Below, one piece after another: positions 1 to 12,579 of a stretch of 64,000 nt of DNA. A program made the position numbers and the translations under genes. Where the stretch lies: positions 2,615,501 to 2,679,500 of the forward strand of contig CADCSX010000005.1 of assembly GCA_902805475.1 (NCBI GenBank), given 5' to 3'. Position 1 is the stretch's first letter; each line of letters begins with the position of its first letter. Under the pieces are notes generated by a model. The model was not told the origin of the DNA. It searched no databases and worked only from the letters and a program-made list of their open reading frames with translations. The stretch comes from Entonaema liquescens (taxonomy: Eukaryota > Ascomycota > Sordariomycetes > Xylariales > Xylariaceae).

Positions 1-401
1 GCTTTTGGAGCTCTTTTGAGAAACGGGAAGCATCTAATTTGCCTTGTTTCTAGCGCATTTCCAACTAACAACCAACCTAAGTTCCTATCTCCCCCAACCA
101 GTTGACGCTTGACGCTTGCGCTTTCTTGGGTTGCCGGCATACAGATGCTATCTCGTCGCCGATAAGAATTTCTTTTTTTTACCACGTCTTATTCGTCTTT
201 ACGGTATCCTTGGGACGTTATTACTATTAGAAAAATACGTCTTAACAAAAGTAATAAGGCTATCGCCGAGCTAGGGAGGGGTTAGTTCTTTTTTTTATAT
301 TTAATTTTTTTTAACAGGTTCGCTTTTATTTCACACTACGCGTCTTATTATACCGCCGACCCATGCTAACGTGTCTCGGGAATACAGTCACGTCAGTCAT
401 C
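1..401. other. Upstream region of the poly(A)-binding protein gene
   Basis: No coding capacity is visible. There are T-rich runs near 171-180 and 288-312, as is common in fungal promoters and 5' leaders. The segment probably holds the promoter and 5' UTR of the gene starting at 402; no specific binding site can be named. Confidence 0.4.
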
Positions 402-1200
402 ATGTCCGACACGAATCACGACGAACGCGATGTCACTGGAGAGGACCCCATGGTCAACGAGGAGGGTAACGATGAGGTGCGCTTTGTTCTGTTTTTTTTT
501 TCGATTCCACCATATATACAGTTTCCGTTGAAAGACGTAATACAAGAGAGATCTTTGTTAGATCTTATCCGCTGACGGGAAATGTTTGCGCATAGGAAGA
601 GATTTCGGCAATGAAGAAACGCGTCGCCGAGATGGAGCAAGAGGCGGCTAAGCTCCGTGAGATGCACGCTGCACTGGAGGAGAGAGGACAAGAGGTCTCA
701 GAGGATAGATCTGACGTTGACAGCCGAAGTATCTTTGTTGGCAACGTCGACTACTCCGTCTCCCCCGAGGAGATACAAGCCCACTTCCAGAGCTGTGGTT
801 CCATCAACCGCGTCACTATTCTTCTGGACAAGTTTACCGGCCAACCCAAGGGGTAAGACTAATCTCCTACACCTGCAAAAGCCGTTTTATTCCAGTTTCC
901 CTAAGCTAATATTCTTTTTTTTCTTATAGGTATGCATACGTCGAGTTTACTGAGCCGAGTCTCGTTGCCCAAGCTTTGGTACTCAATGACAGCGTCCTGA
1001 AGGGACGTAACATCAAAGTCACACCCAAGCGAACCAATATCCCGGGACTGAGTCGCGGCCGTGGTCGTGGACGCGGAGGATTTGGTGGCCCAGGACGAGG
1101 CTATTTTGGTGGAAGAGGTGGCGGCTTTGCGCCACGAGGAGGCTTCTACCGGGGTGGCTATCGGGGTCGAGCGCGAGGCAGTGGCTTCAATCCTTACTGA
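402..1200 (+). CDS. Pab2-type poly(A)-binding protein (single RRM, RG-rich tail)
   Basis: Exons 402-476, 596-852 and 930-1200 join in phase to 200 residues. The order is an acidic N-terminus, a predicted coiled coil (about 31-58), one RRM (about 70-147) with RNP2 IFVGNV at 71-76 and RNP1 KGYAYVEF at 110-117, then an Arg/Gly-rich tail (about 152-200). Coiled coil plus RRM plus RG tail is the architecture of nuclear poly(A)-binding protein PABPN1/Pab2 (Sgn1 in yeast), which binds poly(A) tails and acts in 3' end formation and RNA surveillance; the RG tail is a typical arginine-methylation target. That role is known for the family and inferred here. Both introns have GT-AG ends (119 and 77 nt) and the second splits a Gly codon inside RNP1. 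The ATG at 402 was chosen because it opens the acidic region and splices in phase; an earlier ATG at 363 is in the same frame and would add 13 residues. Confidence 0.9.
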
Positions 1201-3434
1201 GGTTGACTATGCTCGTTTTCTTAAGTTTTCCGGCGACGGCCCTTGAGAGGCCTGAAGATGACACAAGTGGAGAAGGAAGCGAAGACAAAAAAAAAGGGTT
1301 ATGATTGTTAGCGCTAGGGAATATGGTTGCCTATAGCATTTGGTTCTATAGGAATTGGCAAACGATGTCGACTGGGTATGTGGAATGCATACAGGACTTT
1401 ATTAGACCACCGACTTCGCAGGTATGGCGCAACGTTACCAGGTGGCGTACTTCACTATTCTCTTCTTCTTCTGCCTCCATGTCTAAACCCAAGGGAGCGT
1501 TTTCCAGGCGAGACTCGGCCGTAGAGAAAAGGATGGATAGATGGAGCTTCTGTTACCTTGATCTTGATTGCTTATTTTCTAGGCACGATGATAGCAGCTC
1601 AAGAGATGTTAAGAGAGGATAGTATCCATAGCACTTGGCCTGGGAGATCGGTAGTCGATGGACAATATGCGCTCTGCTTATGGATTTAATGAATTCTTCA
1701 ACGGGGAAAGAGACGCAATCTAATAGATGCTTTTCTGACGTACGTATTTCAAGTGGGAGGAATGGCTAATGGGGTATGAGGCTTGAATAGTTTTGCCCTA
1801 CCCCCCTTTGTAACCTATGTAATTGCTAGTAATGACAGATGAAAATGATGGTTGGCATCGAAGATGATAACCGTCCATATCCTATCATATATATCATTTG
1901 TAGTCTATCTAAACCATCCAACCTATTAAACGTAACCAAGCAATTAACTTGACCCTTACCGTAGTATTTCATACCAGCCCATGATTATGGTCACATGTAA
2001 AGCGAAGAAACGAAGAGTTGGTCCTAGGTTAGTTTTATTTTTGTGATTTATAATAATATCTCTTCCTTCCGGAGCATTATTACCTACATTCTGTACCGGA
2101 GTACAGGGCAAGACCGGGTAACGGCACGGCCCAGATCTATCAAACCAAGAGAGCCAATAACGGAATTGGCCTCTCCTGTTCTCCTGACCGTATTGCCGTA
2201 TTACCCTGGGAGCTCCCGAGGCCTAGACCCTGGGGTACCTATCTTTAGAGGCCGCCGAATAAGAGAAGCTTCCATTATCAGCTTCGTCCGCGTGTCAAAT
2301 GCAATCAATCAATATGAGTGAGTACAGTGCATATGTAGGACTTGGGTAGTAAACTTGAAGCCGCCCCTGTGGAGGGAGAGAGAGTGATTGTTGGTTTGTC
2401 AGATGTGCATTAGATAAAGAATATATTTGGAGATTGGTGATAAGTACAGCATTGACGTTGTTGCACAATAATTCCATTTAATGAAACACAAGGTACAACT
2501 TTGGACGATGAGAGTTGCGAGCGGTCGAGGTTTAGGGGGTGATGTAAAAAAAGGGCGTTAAGTACATGTATGTAGGTAGGTATGTACCTATTCCGTACGT
2601 GTGTCACAGCGCCGTGATGGATGGAATTAGGTACTTTAGGTACCTGGATACATGTACTTCGTGCAGTTACTCGGGTTAATGATGCTATGTTGATTCGATA
2701 CTTGCGCAGGTTAACAGATAGAACTCAAAAAAGATGTATTAGATATCTAAATGTACATGATTATTTGCGCTTGGGAGGTTCCAATGTAGGTACATGTAGG
2801 TATCAATGCATTATCCTGTTTCCTAGCGCTCTGCACAGCCTCAACTTACAGATACGGCCGCTATTGGACGGGATTGATTCAGCGCTATTGTATATTGCGC
2901 CTAGTGTATTGTACCTAAGGTGGGTGCTAGGTGCTAGGTGCTAAGATGTATTAGGTGTGTTAGGCGTATGGTAATTGCTTAGGTCTGATAGCGCTAAGTC
3001 GTAATCGATCGCTACGCCACTACGGCCACTGAGCAGTGCAGAGGAAGCAGTTGAACCTATCACTGCTACCCACTACGACACTACAACCTTAAACCTCAAT
3101 AACTTTCCCACTCGTTAGTGGCTATTACCATCAAGACTCCACGAGGCTCATTATTCCCTACTTTTATTCCACTGACGAGGCACCAAGGCGGCCAAAAGAA
3201 AAGAAAAAAAAAAACTTAAACTATTTATTGAATTAAGTCTTTTTTATTTGTATTATATTCAATACACAAACATCCACCTTTGACCGAATACGGACGGAAC
3301 CCCTCCTTTGGAACGGGGACGCCCAAGGTGGGATCCGGGATCTAAGAGGTCATGATAGAGTGAGAGAGTGAGAGAGTGAGAGAGTGAGACGTTTTGACTT
3401 CATTCCAAACGGTGAAGTAAAGCAGTTTGTTAGT
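1201..3434. other. Intergenic, no gene seen
   Basis: The start holds the 3' UTR of the upstream gene. The rest is AT-leaning with only short random ORFs and many copies of short words such as GTAGGTA and TAGGTACC. Around 2920-2942 there is a small tandem run of GTGCTAG. The last few hundred bases are the probable promoter of the HECT ligase gene. Confidence 0.5.
3356..3389. repeat. 8-bp tandem repeat (GAGAGAGT)n
   Basis: About four units of an 8-bp purine-rich word lie 46 bp upstream of the HECT ligase start codon. GA-rich tracts like this are frequent in fungal promoters; no function can be assigned. Confidence 0.8.
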
Positions 3435-6309
3435 ATGACTGCAAGTCGTACTGAACCAGGGCCATCGGCGTGAGTTTTTAAAATAATCATGACTTCTTTT
3501 TATTGACATTTTGACATTTTTATGGCTACAATTTTGAAGAAGTTGGTTACGCTAACATTGAAGTTTTCGTCTCTATAGCCAACCGAATCTGCGAGTCACG
3601 AGTGCGTACTATACCAACTCCCCATCACCATTCTTGGCGGCCCATAGATACTTACCTATTTCTTCTAGTCATCGCTGCGGATGGCTTGTACAAGCGAGAT
3701 GTATTCCGTATGTTGATCACTGTCGCAATCCGAGATGGTCCAAGCTGTTAACATATCCCTTGAAATTCAGGTCTACCCGATCCCTTCGCCGTAGCTACCA
3801 TCAATGGCGAGCAGACCAAAACCACGGCCGTGTCTAAACGTACTCTCAATCCGTACTGGAATGAGAGTTTCGATTTGTACGCACTAACCTCTCGTAACGA
3901 ACATCTAGATCGTATACTTACCGATTTTATAGCCGAGCAACCGAAGATAGTATCCTAGCAGTGCAGGTCTTCGACCAGAAGAAGTTTAAGAAAAAGGATC
4001 AGGGCTTCTTAGGCGTGATCAATGTTAGGATTGGAGACGTCATCGAACTAGCAGATGGCGCTGATGGTATGCATAGTCTCTGCCTTTTCAAACCCCAGAG
4101 TATACCAGTTCAGGCTAACATATAACTACTTTATCAGATCAGATGCTTACACGAGATCTAAAGAAGTCTACGGATAACCTTGTCGTTCACGGAAAATTGA
4201 TAATCAACCTTTCTACAAACCTAACCACACCTGCCCGCCCTACACAGCAACCTTCGTCAGCTAGCTCCAGCCGACCGTCATTAGCTCCTCAGGCCTCTAC
4301 TGTCAGCACCAGCAGTGCCGCTGACCGACCGACTTCTTCAGCTTCAGGTCCAAACGGACTTGCGCCAGGTGCACAGATGGCTTTGCCCCTTAGGCCTAAC
4401 GGGACGAATGCGCCCACTGTGAATGCCAACGCTGCACCGACCCGGACCGCAACTCAGATGAGCCCCTTTGAAGATGCTCAAGGTCGCCTACCTGCTGGCT
4501 GGGAGCGGCGCGAGGATAATCTGGGCAGGACTTACTACGTAGATCATAATACGCGAACCACAAGCTGGAACCGTCCGACCCAAACCGGCACCTCCGCAGA
4601 GAATCGTGGCGAAAGAGAAGCAGCTACTCAGGTTGAGCGTCAAAGACATCAGAACAGAACCCTTCCCGAAGATCGTACTGGAGCGAACTCTCCTACCCTC
4701 CAACAGCAGCAGCAGCAACAGCAACAGGCTGCTTCCAGTAGCGGTTCCACGCACAGTCCTGGTCAAAGCACTTTGATGCATACTGGGGCTACGAGTCCCG
4801 GTACTGGTGAGCTTCCACCCGGCTGGGAACAGCGTTGGACACCCGAAGGCCGGCCTTACTTTGTCGACCATAACACTCGTACTACGACATGGGTGGACCC
4901 TCGCCGCCAGCAATATATCAGAATGTATGGCGGCCAAAATAATTCTAACGGAACGATACAGCAGCAGCCAGTCTCACAGCTTGGCCCATTACCTAGTGGG
5001 TGGGAAATGCGACTCACTAACACGGCCCGCGTTTACTTCGTGGACCATAATACCAAGACTACTACTTGGGACGATCCTCGACTACCATCCTCATTAGATC
5101 AGAATGTGCCACAGTACAAGCGAGATTTCCGAAGAAAGTTGATCTACTTCCGTTCGCAACCTGCTATGAGAATACTTTCAGGGCAATGTCACATGAAAGT
5201 GCGACGATCTCATATTTTCGAGGACTCATTCGCAGAAATCTCGCGACAATCTGCAACTGACCTGAAGAAGCGCTTAATGATAAAGTTTGACGGCGAAGAT
5301 GGTCTAGATTACGGTGGTCTTTCCAGAGAATTCTTTTTCTTATTATCGCATGAAATGTTTAACCCCTTCTACTGTCTTTTCGAATATTCAGCCCACGATA
5401 ACTACACCCTCCAGATCAACCCGCACTCGGGTATCAACCCCGAACATTTGAACTATTTCAAGTTCATTGGTCGTGTAGTCGGCCTAGCTATTTTCCATCG
5501 ACGATTCCTGGACGCATTCTTCATTGGTGCCCTTTACAAGATGATTCTAGGCAAATCGGTGGTTCTTGCGGATATGGAAGGTGTAGACGCGGATTTCCAC
5601 CGAAGTTTGCAGTGGATGCTTGACAACGACATCTCAGGCGGTATACTCGAGCAAACTTTCTCTACTGAGGACGAGCGATTTGGCGTTGTTACAGTCGAGG
5701 ATCTAATTCCTAACGGTCGAAACATCGACGTTACTAATGAGAACAAGAAGGAGTACGTGGATCTCATGGTGAAATGGCGCATTGAGAAGCGTATTTCAGA
5801 GCAATTCCAGGCTTTCAAGGAAGGGTTCCACGAGCTTATCCCCAGGACCTAATCAACGTTTTCGACGAGCGTGAGTTGGAGTTACTGATTGGCGGTATCG
5901 CCGATATCGATGTGGACGACTGGAAGAAGCACACCGACTATCGCGGCTACACGGAGAGCGACGAGGTCATCCAGTTTTTCTGGCAAACAGTACGGAGCTG
6001 GGATGGCGAACAAAAGAGCAGATTGTTACAGTTCACGACGGGTACTTCCCGAATCCCCGTCAACGGTTTCAAGGATCTTCAAGGTAGCGATGGCCCGAGG
6101 AGGTTTACCATCGAGAAAGCAGGCGAAGTTGGTAACTTACCCAAGGCACATACTTGGTACGTATTCAGGAGGCAGAATTCACGTAGATACGACGCTAACA
6201 TTCATATAGCTTTAACCGTCTGGATCTGCCCCCCTATAAATCGTTGGAGCAGCTGCAGAACAAGTTAACCACTGCGGTCGAGGAGACCATGGGTTTCGGA
6301 CAGGAGTAA
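3435..6309 (+). CDS. RSP5: HECT-type E3 ubiquitin ligase, Rsp5/NEDD4 family (frame broken by one base)
   Basis: Seven exons: 3435-3469, 3579-3601, 3669-3707, 3771-3876, 3933-4066, 4138-6156 and 6210-6309. The product is a C2 domain (about 15-110), three WW domains starting near residues 228, 338 and 397 (each with the GW...YFVDHN..T.TW pattern) and a HECT domain (about 460-818), the exact architecture and length (818 residues after frame correction) of fungal Rsp5/HulA. The enzyme passes ubiquitin from an E2 through the catalytic Cys786 (HTCFNRLDLPPY) to PY-motif substrates and adaptors in endocytosis and transporter turnover (family knowledge). The last intron splits that Cys codon TG|C. At 5840-5843 the reading frame stops four codons later (PRT stop) while the conserved HECT sequence QDLINVFDERELELLIGG resumes in the next frame; one missing C in the run explains this. 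A poly-Gln stretch lies between WW1 and WW2 (about 4702-4728). Confidence 0.93.
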
Positions 6310-8287
6310 AAGAAGCTGTTCTAGCGTTTCTTACCTTACCGCTGCTACTGCCGCTGTATATAGAACGATTAATGGTGTTTCCTCCCTACGAATCACGGAC
6401 GGGTTTTTGCATCTCCTTTCATGTGTCTTGGTTCAAGTCCATTTTTCTTGCCTATTCTAACTGAGCACATGGCTGCTAAGAGGGGAAGAGAGGTTAATAG
6501 CACGTATTGTTTGTTCCTTTTTATTTTTACTTTTCTCGCCGATGGTGTATACATTTCCCTCTATCAGGGCGATGGGGTTGATTAAATAGGAGACTCGGAG
6601 CGGGTTTAACATTCGTTTTTTCCTTCTCTCTAGGCATCATCATGGTCGTGGATGACGAGTACCGACCTGAGGTATTCGCAAAACGCAGTAGTTACCGAAC
6701 CGAATCATGCCGTGTGGAAAATATGTTAGGCAGGCGTTTTGAGCTGAAGTAATGAATGAGATATCTACCCAGCCTCGTTTTCTTGTCTTGCTTTGCTAGT
6801 TTACTGCTATGAGACTACGTATGCACACGGATACAAGTACTGAGAGATAATAGGGCTAGTACGTGCTATATGATTCTCGTTGAAAAGTCTGGTATCAGTG
6901 TAAGTAATATGGAAGTAGATATATCTATCACACGCGAACCAGTTCATCCCAGGTATCTGACAAGTCAAAATTGGGTGACTTTAACTAGGCTTTTCGAAAC
7001 GATACCATACGAGCAAAGCTTTATCCCATCCCTTTTACATTCGCCTCACTTGGCTACTCTGTTTTTTCTAGGCTAGTGCTTTTAAATGCCCGATCTTATA
7101 TACCTACCCACCCACCTACACACGCACACACATGTATATATATATATATATAAGGCAACAACGCCATCCGACGTTATATAAGTAGGTAGGTAGGCAAGGT
7201 ATACATGCGCCCATGTGGCGGGGAGAGAGTACTGCCGGGTGTATCAAAACCGCCAATCAAACAAATTTCTTGAGGGATTTCTATTATTAATGACTAGGAC
7301 GAGCGCGTAGATCGATCGGTTCGGTTCGATCTGCGCGAACGGCATATGTTGGTACGATTTTATATGTATGTGTGTACAGGGGAGATGGGCATGGTGGTAT
7401 AGGCAGACAGGCAGACAGGCAGGCAGGAAACCGGGAAGTTCTCCTTGGAAGCTGACTCGTCGCATTTTAGCCCAATCAGCTTTTTTTTAAAAAAAAAAAA
7501 GGTTACGTCTTTGATCAGTGGATGGATGGATGGAATATACGGAAATAGGCATGTAATGCAAGCACCCAATATAGGTACCTACTTGAAAATCTAGATTCGG
7601 GGTCACTTGAGCTTCAGACCAGCCTCTCTATTGAAATCTACGACCTAGTGATACGTAGAAAGATCTAGGTAGCGTAGGTGACATGAGCACAACAAAAGCT
7701 TCATTACACATTAGTACCTTAGCATACTACTCTCATCATAAGGGGACAAGAGTGAAACCATCATCAGTAAAGCAGATTCATGTTTGATTGCGCAAGCTCT
7801 CAATATTCAACGGTTGTCTTTATACAGTTCTGACATTATAGATACAGGAACGGCTGTCTATCAGCCTCTGTCTCGCGAGCCCCCTCCTCATAAAATAACT
7901 GTTGCTAACTGGCTTGCGCGCATGTGGAGGATAGGTATATCAAAACCGTCAGTGCCTCCTCGCACTGAATGCCCTCTAGCCTCTACCAATTTCAAATTGA
8001 CCTAACAACCCGACGCCGCCGTGCTCCCGTGTGAACGCTGATCGAAACAACTTCGTAACCTAATAGACATGTTCCGCCCGAGCCTCCAGAAGACTAGCTC
8101 CTCGGGACACATCTTTGAAAAAAATTTGAAATGCAATCGTGTAATAAAAGGTGTATAGTAAGAGTGGTCATAAACGAATTCGGTATAGTCCAACGTAAAA
8201 AGCTCATTTTGGCGCGTCTCCTCGACCGCCAACCAACCAGTCCGCGCAAAATATGTCATAAGTAATCCGGTTTGGGGACTTCGTACC
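6310..8287. other. Intergenic, no gene seen
   Basis: This contains the 3' UTR of the HECT gene and the 3' flank of the minus-strand zinc-finger gene, so the two genes converge. A (TA)n run lies at 7135-7152 inside a longer pyrimidine/purine alternation. GCAGACAG/GCAGGCAG repeats occur near 7401-7425. No conserved protein is seen in any frame. Confidence 0.5.
7135..7152. repeat. (TA)n microsatellite
   Basis: Nine TA dinucleotides in a row, preceded by a CA-rich run. A simple sequence repeat without coding context. Confidence 0.85.
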
Positions 8288-10261
8288 CTACCTCCGACCC
8301 CGTCTCTGATGTTCATTTCCGTTCCCCTTGATGGGACTGACAAAGGTGACATGCTTGCTGTCATCCTTGCGTAGGCGTACTGTGGTCCCGGGCCCCGCGC
8401 CGGTAGAACCACGATGGTGACGAATAGAGCGCGCACCGCTGTGGTCGTCTTCGATATCAATTTCGTCGACATCTGATATGGACTGTGCTCCGATGCTATC
8501 ATTCACGTCTGATTCCATCTCCGAGTCGGCTTCCGAGTCATCATACTCACCATCGTCGCTGACAAGAGACGGTGCATTGTTGCTAACGGCAGTGTGAGGA
8601 CTCAACTCTGCGTCCAACATGTCGTCATCTACGATCATCTCTGGCTGGGGAGCTGATATGACTCGGGGAGCCGGAGCTGGCACAGGGGTGGCGTAGGGAA
8701 TATGCGGAAGGTGACCCTTGCTACTAGGTGGCCGAGCTGTGGCGGTAGCCGGTGACATCGTGGCCCTCACCGGGACTCGCACAAGAGATGGTGGCTGGTG
8801 TGTGGCTGCATTTTCGGCGCCATTACTACCCGCATCAACCTCGTCCAATTCATCATCAGGCGAAAAGTACTGGTCAAGATCGATCTTAGACTTAGCGTCA
8901 CTGACCAGCTCGCTTAGATTGCCATTAAATCCTCTGCTTTGAAGTAAGCGGGAGAGATGTGGAGAATCAGCTGATGGTAAGAAATCTGACCGTCGTTCAG
9001 CTACTGCTGGTGTGCTCCGAGAACTCTTGGGGGCACCAGGAATCGACGTGACACCAGGCAGCTGGCCCCGGTTGTACATTTCTAAGGATTCCTGGATACG
9101 ACGCACAACAGAGAAGCAAGCCTCTGACTCGGACATGGCATTCTCCCGCACAAATGGGTGGACGAGACCGGACGAAGGTGTACTCTGGACGACTGGTTTC
9201 TCTTCTCCTACAGTACCACTAGGCTCAGAAACCTCGATGGGATGGCCACAGTGCACGGCAGCTTCCTCGTGGCTCTTGAAATCCCTCTTGTGCGCTATTC
9301 GACAGTGGTTGATAAACCCCTGCGTGCTTGAAAAGTTTTCGCGATGACAGTCAATGCAGACAAGTTTTACGGTCTTCCCATCGGATCGCTTCAGGACGCA
9401 GGGTCCGTTCTTGTCCTTGGGAGGTGGATAACCACTCGACAAGGCTTGGAGCTTCTGACCTGCCGTACCCCTTACTGGTCGACCTCTACCATGGGACGCA
9501 CCTAACTCAGCATAACTATTTCTTGTCGATCTACCGTCTATCGAATTCCTAAATCTCGAATTCTCGGCGTGCACATGGGCCTCAGGCTGGATGCCGTCGA
9601 ACTTGGGATCGGGTATGAGCCACTTGGCATAGTGTCGCGCGTACGGACCTTCAGTAACACCAAAGGGGGGTGCCCACTGAGGCAACTTCTCGCCCAACTT
9701 CGGCTGTAAGGCTGCACCTGATCCATTCATTATGTTCACCATTTGTTCAGGCGTAGGAACGTTCTGTGGATACGGAATTAGATGACACCTTCGCAGTTGT
9801 TCCAAAGCCACCTGGCATTTGGCAAGTTCTTGATTAATCAAGCGTAGCTCGTCGTGCTTGAGTAAGATCTCAAGACTAAACTGTTGCTCGATAGCATCTC
9901 TAGCGCGATCCATACCGGGCCTATCCGATCCGGATTTCGGTGCATGCACTCTTCCTTCCTCTACCGACGACAAAGCCACCCTCTTGCGCGCCTTGAGGCG
10001 ATCGCAGTCACCATCATCATCATCAGTCCTCGTCCGCTTGAGCGCGGGTGAAGAAGCAGGGTGTTGCGACGCTATCGCGACGTTGCTCTGCTTGCGCCGC
10101 CTCGGGATTGTTGGGATGGCTGTGGCGGCCGCAGTAGTAAGCGGCGACTCTGCTGACACCCAAGGCTGCAGCGGTTTGCTAAAATCAAGCATAGGCTGTT
10201 CAACTTGTAAAGTTTTGTCGCTTCCCCTCGAATCTGAACTCCAAAATCGGAACATGAGCAT
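8288..10261 (-). CDS. Ahc1-like C2H2 zinc-finger protein
   Basis: One uninterrupted frame gives 657 residues from the ATG at 10261. A second in-frame ATG lies two codons later; the frame is open further upstream but without an ATG. The protein is largely disordered and basic/acidic. It carries a predicted helical segment (about 120-160, IEQQFSLEILLKHDEL) and one zinc finger of the form C-X2-C-X13-H-X4-H at residues 302, 305, 319 and 324 (VCIDCHRENFSSTQGFINHC). That finger with its flanks (HKRDFKSHEEAAVHCGHPIE) resembles the fungal Ahc1-type zinc-finger domain. Ahc1 in yeast is a subunit of the ADA histone acetyltransferase complex, so a chromatin role is possible; this is inference from the finger only. 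Asp/Glu-rich blocks fill the C-terminal third. Confidence 0.72.
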   Translation of the reverse strand: MLMFRFWSSDSRGSDKTLQVEQPMLDFSKPLQPWVSAESPLTTAAATAIPTIPRRRKQSNVAIASQHPASSPALKRTRTDDDDGDCDRLKARKRVALSSVEEGRVHAPKSGSDRPGMDRARDAIEQQFSLEILLKHDELRLINQELAKCQVALEQLRRCHLIPYPQNVPTPEQMVNIMNGSGAALQPKLGEKLPQWAPPFGVTEGPYARHYAKWLIPDPKFDGIQPEAHVHAENSRFRNSIDGRSTRNSYAELGASHGRGRPVRGTAGQKLQALSSGYPPPKDKNGPCVLKRSDGKTVKLVCIDCHRENFSSTQGFINHCRIAHKRDFKSHEEAAVHCGHPIEVSEPSGTVGEEKPVVQSTPSSGLVHPFVRENAMSESEACFSVVRRIQESLEMYNRGQLPGVTSIPGAPKSSRSTPAVAERRSDFLPSADSPHLSRLLQSRGFNGNLSELVSDAKSKIDLDQYFSPDDELDEVDAGSNGAENAATHQPPSLVRVPVRATMSPATATARPPSSKGHLPHIPYATPVPAPAPRVISAPQPEMIVDDDMLDAELSPHTAVSNNAPSLVSDDGEYDDSEADSEMESDVNDSIGAQSISDVDEIDIEDDHSGARSIRHHRGSTGAGPGTTVRLRKDDSKHVTFVSPIKGNGNEHQRRGRR

Positions 10262-12579
10262 ACCCGACGGGGAGAATATTAAGTTTTGGTGTTTTGCGCC
10301 CAAGGAGCGTTGTTGCGCGGTTGATGTATTGTACGTGGTCGGGGCGCGGATAGAGCAGACCCGGACTGATACGCAACAACAAAGTTGTTAAAAAAAGGGG
10401 GTGGAAGGGGGTAACCTATCGCCAAAGGTGAGACGCCAAATGGGAAGGCAAGGCTGACGTAACGACGAATGGTTACAGGGCTTGGGGTACCTTGTTCCTC
10501 CCTAGCGCGGCAGGTGAAAAGTGTGGAATTGAAGTGTGCAAATCGGGGGGTCGGCTTAGCCGGCGGATGCGACCACCTGTTTAGCCTGGCGATGCACACT
10601 ATTGAATGGTCCTAGTCCTAGGCTAAGCAGCAACGCTAAGCAGCAACGCTAAGCAGTAAAGTAGGCAATCACTAGTACCAAGGCAGAGGAACAGGATTCA
10701 GGGAAGCCGCAACGTATCGAATGAGAGAGATACGGGCTTCTGATGGGTCGACGATGCGCAAAAAAGGAGCAGGCTATTGCTGATGTGGCCACGGTCAAAC
10801 CCAACGAAACTCAGTCTGAGTCAGGTTCGTAATAGACGAGGAATGCGCGACGACCAGCAACAATAACGACGCAACGCAAATGGTCGTTTAAAAAATTGAT
10901 TGCGCGTAATTAATAGTATGTAAGGCCGACTTTAAAAACGACTTTGCGACCGGGCGACAATAAAAATAATAAATGTCCTTTTAGTAAAAAAAGACCAAGA
11001 TGCGAAAAAAGGACAATGAGCGCAATGTAAAACAGTATCAAATGGAGATACCGTGGACGGTGCTGCGTTGGTATTAGAAGGCGCGTATGATGATCATCAG
11101 GGTACGATTTATGCGACCGAGACAACAAAAAAATAAAATAAAATAAGGGCGGAAGGGAATGAAGTAAAACGAAATGGCGCGACCGATGGAGGGGGGGAAA
11201 GTATTAAAGTCGGCAAAGGAACGCGTGAATAGAACAAAAATGAAAAGGCGGAAGAAAGCCGACTATCATTTGCTCTCTTTTTTGGTTGTTGCGACAGACG
11301 GATTTTCGCAAGAAGGGCTGGGGGGGGGGAAACGAAATGTTGTAAAGGTTGTAATAAGATTTCTAGAGGGTGCGAGATGCAGAAATGCAGAGATGCAGAG
11401 ATGCGAAAATGCGAAGGTGTAAGGAAGTCCTGATTCCCTCGAGTTTGGGGTTTGGGGGGCGTCGTAGGTTACCTAACGCGTAACTTGCTGTAGCTTCCAC
11501 TTCCACCAAGTTCACTCTTGCTAGTTTTCTATGAGGGTGCTTAGGTGCTTAGGTGCTTTGAAGGGTGAGGTGTGATAGTTCCTTGTTGGGTGGGTGGCTA
11601 CCTGCCTGAAGCTAGGGAGGTAAAGTGGTAAGTTGGGTACATACACGTTGTAAACTCACTTTGATTTTTGATTTGATTGCCCGACAGTCCGACGGATGGA
11701 TTTGGGATTTTCTGGGATTATGGGCTTGGACAAGGGGGGGTCCCCCAAATCAAATCAAATTCGAGTTGCTCTAACCGACAGGGATCATTCCATTCGCGTT
11801 TCCAAGAAAAACGTACGTATCTCGGGGCGGTCTGTGCTGCACGATAAAGGGGTTTTAGAGAGTTCTGGGTATTTGACTTGTGACATGTACGCATAATATT
11901 TTGAATATTATGAATGCATAACTATATCAATACTTAAGTACTTCAGATTCCTACCTTACCTATTATCTCCGATTGAATACTTTACCTATATACATATATA
12001 CTTCCTACTCTAAAGGTTGTCCCCTTTTTATGACTCACTTGAAGGACGCAAGAGAGGGGTTACAGTGGCAAAGTCACATAGCCGGTATATTCCTAAGTAG
12101 GAAAGAAATAGGCAATATGGGATGCTTCTTTAAAAGGAAGCAAGACAATCAGGTTCCTGCGAATGTACCTGACATAGAAGGAAAACATGACTAGATGGAA
12201 ATATGTAGTTCACAAAAAAGATGTTACATGGCCGCTTTTACATAGTACATTTATGTCGCTACCTAACTCTTGCATAGCCATAGCACTAAAGACACTAAAG
12301 ATTGTACAAACTCACTAAGATATTGCATGACCTATCGTTTGTACCTTTGTACCCAGCATAGCACTAAGTTCGCCCGAGTACTAAGAAAGTATGCTTAATT
12401 TAGATTAGCGTTTTCCGCCTCTCGAGCCCCAAGTCTCCGGAGAGCGCAAAATCACTCAAAGCAGCACTTTGTTCTAGCAGAATTTTCAACAAATCCATAA
12501 TCTAGTATAACAAGGCCGGTCTTTCACCAATGACCAATCAATCTGAGTGTTTCAGCTCTAGTATAAGTCAAAATGGCCT
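10262..12579. other. Intergenic upstream of the Ahc1-like gene, no gene seen
   Basis: The first few hundred bases are the likely promoter of the minus-strand gene. The remainder has only short ORFs with no recognisable domain. Small tandem repeats occur at 10622-10656 and around 11376-11416 (AGATGCAGA-type units). The last part leads into the tRNA gene at 12580. Confidence 0.5.
10622..10656. repeat. 13-bp tandem repeat, about 2.7 copies
   Basis: Two full copies of GCTAAGCAGCAAC followed by a 9-bp partial copy. No coding or regulatory meaning is evident. Confidence 0.85.
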
